From JBFLVQ01 sp040758525 (GTDB lineage Bacteria > Acidobacteriota > Blastocatellia > Chloracidobacteriales > JADJPF01): DNA of 9,810 bases. The notes beneath the pieces were generated by a model that saw only the letters and a program-made list of their open reading frames with translations, made no database searches and had not been told where the DNA came from. Shown in pieces: positions 6,214-9,810 of this stretch. The translations under genes and the position numbers were made by a program. Within the stretch, counting starts at the first letter, position 1. Each line of letters begins with the position of its first letter. The stretch lies in contig JBFLVQ010000350.1 in the NCBI GenBank assembly GCA_040758525.1, forward strand, positions 1 to 9,810, read 5' to 3'.

Positions 6214-6512
6214 CGTTTTACCTCCCACTATTATCGATATGTTGACACAACCACCTATACCGTAGTCTTATTGACACTACCGTCTTATTCCTACAGTAAT
6301 ATTGCCTCTTATTTACTAATAACGGACTGGGATCGATTTTGTATTCTGACAGGGTGAAATTTTTGCAGGAAAAGTACCGGATTTATTGTTACAATTGACT
6401 GCACAGGCATGCTCGTAGCTGCTTTACCAACCGAGCAATTTCACCATTAATGACAGCTTGGAGAATAAACCTTCGCGATTATACATCGGCAGTTTCCCTT
6501 GTCGATTAAGAA
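6214..6512. other. intergenic region upstream of the LuxR-type gene
   Basis: These 299 bases hold no gene. Close to the LuxR-type gene is a degenerate tandem duplication with two TTGACAC copies (6242-6248, 6271-6277). Further away, a 93-base segment (6353-6445) is bounded by perfect 9-bp inverted repeats and contains a tRNA D-arm-like sequence on the minus strand. Confidence 0.5.
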
Positions 6513-7094
6513 CTAAATATCCTTGAATCTATATCTCTCTTTTGGCCGTCTCTTATGAGCATATCGCCGCAGTGGGCCTGTTAACCAATATAATCTCTTG
6601 CACTGATGCTTCATTATAAAAAACTTAATCCAATCGCTTATCCTAACTAGCAATGGAACTCGTATAGGTTCCAATAATCCCTCTTCCGCTAGATATTTCT
6701 CCATAGCCAGGCCAGCTATGAGGCGAAAAATATCATGCGCGCCATCATATCCTGTCAATACATCTTGTAGCACTCCTCGCAATAAGAAATGATCCATATC
6801 ACTAAATTTGTGAATGATGAAAAACAGTATGTAACGAACACAGTCCTTATTTACTACTAGATCAACGAGAAACTCCTCGACGTCAATATCATGTTGCTTA
6901 AGTGATCTAGCTGTCGAAGGATTCCTATATTTAGCATAGGTTTGCTCAATACCTTCAATAATCTCTTCAGTAAATCGATCTGTCAATTCAACCCATTCTT
7001 TTTGTGCTGAGATAACAGTTGGCTTAGGACTATTTATGATTCTAATGATCAACTCTTCCAGAGGTAATACACTTATCCCTATTGATGCTTCCAT
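6513..7094 (-). CDS. hypothetical protein, 193 aa
   Basis: I do not recognise this protein. It is predicted to be soluble and mostly helical, with an acidic N-terminal two thirds (for example EELIIRIINSPK, RFTEEIIEGIEQTY, IDVEEFLVDLVV) and a strongly basic C-terminus (LTGPLRRYAHKRRPKERYRF). One hydrophobic stretch (YILFFIIHKF, about residues 87-96) is too short to be a clear membrane segment. The start is ATG at 7094; an in-frame extension to 7136 is rejected because the leader motif GGTGGGGAA (7101-7109) lies between it and this ATG. It sits between a small basic protein and a LuxR-type regulator and shares their leader motif, which suggests a role in the same regulatory unit. Confidence 0.75.
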   Translation of the reverse strand: MEASIGISVLPLEELIIRIINSPKPTVISAQKEWVELTDRFTEEIIEGIEQTYAKYRNPSTARSLKQHDIDVEEFLVDLVVNKDCVRYILFFIIHKFSDMDHFLLRGVLQDVLTGYDGAHDIFRLIAGLAMEKYLAEEGLLEPIRVPLLVRISDWIKFFIMKHQCKRLYWLTGPLRRYAHKRRPKERYRFKDI

Positions 7095-7212
7095 CTTTAT
7101 TTCCCCACCATTAGTAATATTTTTCTGATGACACAAATAGTTTATGTAACCATCAGTATCACCTTTATTTTACAGGTTTGATCCGCGCTACCATTCCTAC
7201 CAATGTTGTCTC

Positions 7213-7452
7213 TCAATCTATCTCTTCTTTACACTCTGCCACCAACTGACGTGCTGCTAGCCCGATCAGATTCAGCTTAGTACAGCCATTCTCTTCAGCA
7301 ACCGCTTTCAGATCTATTTCCATTTTGCCAACCGCTCTAGCCTTTTTCAGCTTAGCACGAAATTGTTTTAAAAGGATCTTCTGTGTACTCACCCGATGTT
7401 GGTGTAAAGTAACTCTAGCTGTAGAGACACCTGAAGTTTTATCTTTGCCCAT
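7213..7452 (-). CDS. small basic hypothetical protein, 79 aa
   Basis: I do not recognise this protein. It is short, lysine- and arginine-rich in its first half (RVSTQKILLKQFRAKLKKAR), and ends in a helical segment, IDLKAVAEENGCTKLNLIGL and following residues, which could be a small DNA- or RNA-binding or protein-docking helix pair. The start is ATG at 7452, supported by GGGAGGG (7461-7467) 8 bases upstream; the frame extends to a GTG at 7500 that has no ribosome-binding site. It lies 91 bases downstream of the HD-GYP regulator and 118 bases upstream of the 193-aa gene. Its 13-base leader is identical to that of the LuxR-type gene, which strongly supports it as a real, expressed gene. Confidence 0.7.
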   Translation of the reverse strand: MGKDKTSGVSTARVTLHQHRVSTQKILLKQFRAKLKKARAVGKMEIDLKAVAEENGCTKLNLIGLAARQLVAECKEEID

Positions 7453-7543
7453 ATCCTTGTCCCTCCCACTATTATTCCCATACTCTGATTCTTTTTTCAC
7501 TTTAACGCGCTTATAAACTCATTTGGCCACTAGACCTATTTAA

Positions 7544-8608
7544 CTATCGCGAGCTAGCCCTAAAACTCCATTGCTGTATCGGTGGAATAGCTTCCAGGAC
7601 ACTATTAATCTTCTCGTATGGAATACGAGCAAAGGCATTCACTACCATAGGGTCAAACTGTGTACCAGCACAACGCTCTAGCTCAGCCATAGCTTTATCA
7701 TGACTCCTACCAGGACGATAGGCTCGATTTGTTGTCATCGCATCATAAGTATCTGCTACCGCAAGAATACGTGCCTCTAACCCAATCTCCTTACCAGCTA
7801 ATCTATCTGGATAGCCATTACCATCAAACCTTTCATGGTGGTGTCTAACTCCGCATATTATGCAAGTGTCTGTTATTACTGGCTTGAGGATCTCGCTTCC
7901 GATCACAGTATGCTGGCAGACAACTCCATATTCCTCATCAGTGAGCCTATCTGGCTTGTTGAGGATCGACTCACGCAACCCAATCTTACCGATGTCATGT
8001 AGTTGACCAGCGATACGTACTCGCTCATGGGTTTGATAATCCAGGCCAATCTGTTGTGCTATCAATACTCCATATTCAGCAACTCGTTGTGAGTGTCCAT
8101 TGGTATATGGATCTTTGGCTTCTAGCGCACGCGCTAATGCCAAAATTGAACCGAGCGTCAATGTGCGAATCCGTTCTGCCTGTTCCGCAACGCGCTGCTC
8201 CAATGTCAATTTGTACTCTTCATTCTCTCTTGCTAATCTACTCCTTTCCATTGCCCTTGCTATCGTCATCTCTAGTTCATCCATATCAAAGGGCTTGAAG
8301 ACAAAATCATAAGCGCCTTCGCGAAATGCTGCTTGAACCGTAGTGCTCTTACGTTCACCTGAAATCATAATGACTGGTACACTACTCTTAAACCTCTTCA
8401 CTACTCTTGCCAGTTCTATCCCTGTCAGGCCAGGCATCACGATATCACTGAGTATTAGATCCCACTCTTCATCCAAGGCACGGTTAAGCCCTTCTGTACC
8501 ATCACTGGCTTGATGACACTGATAACCACAACTTTCTAGCCATTCCTTCAACAGTAATCGACAGGATGCTTCATCATCGATAATCAGTACTCTACCCGCA
8601 CTGTCCAT
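7544..8608 (-). CDS. response regulator with HD-GYP domain (cyclic-di-GMP phosphodiesterase)
   Basis: This 354-aa cytoplasmic protein combines a CheY-like receiver (residues about 5-120) with an HD-GYP domain (about 155-335). In the receiver, the acidic pair D11-D12, the phosphoacceptor D55 (LILSDIVMPG), S83 and K105 (FKPF) are all present. A coiled linker (about 118-150) leads to the HD-GYP domain with H204-D205 (GQLHDIGKIG), the HHHE cluster (256-259), DGNGYP (262-267) and D286 (ILAVADTYDAM). HD-GYP proteins hydrolyse cyclic-di-GMP, here probably under control of phosphorylation by a histidine kinase not in the window. The start is ATG at 8608, since GGGAGG lies at 8615-8620 (spacing 6); an in-frame extension to 8653 is rejected. 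All key residues look intact. Confidence 0.95.
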   Translation of the reverse strand: MDSAGRVLIIDDEASCRLLLKEWLESCGYQCHQASDGTEGLNRALDEEWDLILSDIVMPGLTGIELARVVKRFKSSVPVIMISGERKSTTVQAAFREGAYDFVFKPFDMDELEMTIARAMERSRLARENEEYKLTLEQRVAEQAERIRTLTLGSILALARALEAKDPYTNGHSQRVAEYGVLIAQQIGLDYQTHERVRIAGQLHDIGKIGLRESILNKPDRLTDEEYGVVCQHTVIGSEILKPVITDTCIICGVRHHHERFDGNGYPDRLAGKEIGLEARILAVADTYDAMTTNRAYRPGRSHDKAMAELERCAGTQFDPMVVNAFARIPYEKINSVLEAIPPIQQWSFRASSR

Positions 8609-9130
8609 ATTTATCCTCCCACCAATAGAAGAAAATAATCCCTCTAGCAACACTCAGAGAGTTTGTTATTTGGCTATAGATTTATCCTCTTAACTTGTGA
8701 GCCTGTTGATACTATTTATTATTCGATACCTACCATGTTATGAGCACCTACATTGATAATAATAATAGCGGAAAATCGAATTGCTTACATCTGGTAGAAT
8801 TGCTTTAGCAGTGATTTTATAGCAGTTTTACCTTGTGCTTTATCTGACACACCTTAACATTCTCTTCGGTTATAAAAGATTTTCTTCAGGCTGGACTTCT
8901 TTCCATCTGCGTGTTAGCGATTTCTTCTTAACCATTTCTCCTCAACTATGCCTCTATCTACGATATTGTGCCCCACTTTAGATCAGCGTTAATCATTATC
9001 ATATCCTCTCGCTATTCCTTATAGTCCATGTGCTTAGCGTCTCCTCAAAGATTATTAAGGTAATTGGCTTAAGACTTGCTATTTTCTCTTCATTTTCTTC
9101 TATAGAAGCAAGTTATCTTATTGTGCAGGC
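8609..9130. other. divergent intergenic region (about 520 bp)
   Basis: No gene is supported. The region separates the minus-strand HD-GYP cluster from the plus-strand sigma-like gene and should hold both promoters. It contains paired direct repeats, GAATTGCTT (8778-8786, 8797-8805) and AGCAGT (8807-8812, 8821-8826), and a short GATAATAATAATAG run (8755-8766). A weak plus-strand promoter (TTGCTA 9076-9081, TCTATA 9099-9104, spacing 17) lies before the sigma-like gene. Confidence 0.45.
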
Positions 9131-9142
9131 ATGAAGGATGAG

Positions 9143-9259
9143 AGTATTATGAGTGTTACGGCTGTGGCAGGAATTATCGATATTATGAACATTACGAGTA
9201 TTACGGATATTACAACTCTTATCAGCGTTAAGGGTGTTAGAAGGATTATGGATGTCCGT
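9143..9259 (+). repeat. thirteen degenerate 9-base tandem units
   Basis: Read in the sigma-like gene's frame, codons fall in triplets whose middle codon is ATT, GTT, GTG, CTT or GTC. This gives tripeptides such as SIM, SVT, AVA, GII, DIM, NIT, SIT, DIT, TLI, SVK, GVR, RIM and DVR. The periodicity is in phase over 117 bases. It covers the 5' end of the reading frame and stops where the conserved protein part begins. Confidence 0.65.
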
Positions 9260-9616
9260 CAGTACGGTAATGCCGAATTGATCACTAAACTTCTTGATCC
9301 TCAACAATCTGTTGAGCAAACCCAGTTAGTTTGGCAAGAGTTTATCAACCGCTATGAGCATCTAATAACAAAAGCCATCTGTTACACCTTTCAGCTTCGC
9401 AGAGCACAGTTGCAGCCTACTATTGATAATATTTGTGAAATCAGTGAGCAGGTATTTCTTCAATTAGCAAAAGATAATTATCAGCTCTTGCGCCAATTTC
9501 GTTATCAATCAGCAACTCATTTTGAGAATCAGTTGGAACAATTAGTATTCCAAGAGAGTGGTAAATTTTTGAATAGAATGCGAAGCTCGCTACATACCAA
9601 TAATATCAGGGGGTAA
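9149..9616 (+). CDS. sigma-70 region 2-like protein (ECF type, degenerate)
   Basis: From about position 9248 the protein resembles ECF sigma factor region 2: VWQEFINRYEHLITKAICY, then an acidic helix ICEISEQVFLQLAKDN in the position of the usual DLVQEVFLRL core-binding motif, then QLLRQFRYQS. There is no region 4, so it is not a complete ECF sigma factor. It could be a region-2-only sigma-like regulator or have lost sigma activity. The start is uncertain. ATG 9149 has AAGGA about 10 bases upstream; 9131 has none; 9248 has AAGG only 3 bases upstream, but it matches where homology-like sequence begins (122 aa). A zinc-finger gene follows after 6 bases, as in sigma/anti-sigma pairs. Confidence 0.65.
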   Translation: MSVTAVAGIIDIMNITSITDITTLISVKGVRRIMDVRQYGNAELITKLLDPQQSVEQTQLVWQEFINRYEHLITKAICYTFQLRRAQLQPTIDNICEISEQVFLQLAKDNYQLLRQFRYQSATHFENQLEQLVFQESGKFLNRMRSSLHTNNIRG

Positions 9617-9622
9617 GCGTTT

Positions 9623-9810
9623 ATGGATTGTCCACATTGGGATGAGCTTAGATTTATCAAACACTGTCAGGGTGAGCTACCTCCTCAAGAAGAGGATCAA
9701 TTCCAACAACACCTGCATATCTGTACTGATTGCCGAGAGTACGCCAATATCTCTTGGGAAGTAATGCTTAATGTTCCAGACTCAGAGGAAAGGGCTGAAA
9801 TTGAGAGAGA
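9623..9810 (+). CDS. zinc-finger (anti-sigma-like) protein, partial
   Basis: The frame is open from ATG 9623 to the window end (62 complete codons, no stop), so the gene is truncated by the window. The N-terminus carries a zinc-binding motif of the anti-sigma type: H30-x3-C34-x2-C37 (HLHICTDC), with H14/C15 upstream as the likely fourth ligand. This matches the putative zinc-finger (zf-HC2/ZAS) domain common at the N-terminus of ECF anti-sigma factors. AGGGGGT (9608-9614), overlapping the end of the preceding gene, can serve as ribosome-binding site. The position 6 bases after a sigma-like gene supports a regulator of that protein. Whether a membrane segment follows is outside the window. Confidence 0.8.
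   Translation, partial: MDCPHWDELRFIKHCQGELPPQEEDQFQQHLHICTDCREYANISWEVMLNVPDSEERAEIER

Noticed and set aside
6353..6445. Functional tRNA gene on the minus strand
   Set aside because: Only a D-arm-like piece and an acceptor-like stem are seen. The C13-A22 pair is mismatched, there is no TTCRANY loop, no clear anticodon stem and no CCA, and the length is 93 nt.
8056..8312. Plus-strand frames of 70-80 aa
   Set aside because: They lie antisense to the HD-GYP gene, whose motifs are complete in its own frame.
9113..9319. Minus-strand frame of 68 aa with many HN/RN repeats
   Set aside because: It is the antisense reading of the 9-base repeat array and has no ribosome-binding site.
1..9810. CRISPR array
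   Set aside because: No regularly spaced repeats of 20-40 bases with unique spacers were seen; the only regular array is the 9-base one at 9143-9259.

Overview
The window reads as a stretch of a free-living bacterial chromosome of moderate to low GC (about 40-43% by eye), using Shine-Dalgarno initiation. The phylum cannot be fixed from these genes. A sigma-like protein with region 2 only, followed by a zinc-finger protein, together with IS66 genes and an HD-GYP response regulator, would fit an environmental lineage such as Acidobacteriota or Chloroflexota, but that is a guess.

Left part (1-4700), accessory character. The minus strand carries two IS66-family accessory genes (238-1066). The IS66 transposase gene is not visible; the last 237 bases toward the window edge show only interrupted reading frames. 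On the plus strand a DNA-binding-like gene (HTH, AT-hook-like motif, coiled coil, basic tail; 1313-2313) is split by an apparent one-base frameshift near 1612. Fifty-two bases later comes an AlkB-type 2-oxoglutarate dioxygenase (2366-3040). Next is a two-gene AbiE type IV toxin-antitoxin operon (3176-4698) with a 4-nt ATGA overlap, a promoter whose -10 box lies so close to the start codon that the mRNA may be leaderless, and an inverted repeat that could be the antitoxin operator.

Middle (4700-5925). A single DUF1842-family gene (5032-5472) with its own likely promoter is followed by about 450 bases without a gene. That stretch is rich in structure: a 15-bp (14/15) inverted repeat, a perfect 17-bp hairpin, direct repeats and an orphan consensus-like promoter.

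Right part (5926-9810), signalling. Four minus-strand genes, in transcription order, are an HD-GYP response regulator (8608-7544), a 79-aa basic protein (7452-7213), a 193-aa unknown protein (7094-6513) and a stand-alone LuxR-type DNA-binding protein (6213-5926). All four share an extended ribosome-binding leader close to TAATRGTGGGAGG, which plus-strand genes lack; two copies are identical over 13 bases. This suggests a co-regulated module linking cyclic-di-GMP turnover to transcription. Divergent from it, a degenerate sigma-70 region-2 protein and a zinc-finger (anti-sigma-like) protein, cut by the window end, form a second pair. The 5' end of the sigma-like reading frame contains thirteen degenerate 9-base units.

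No complete tRNA, rRNA or CRISPR array was seen.
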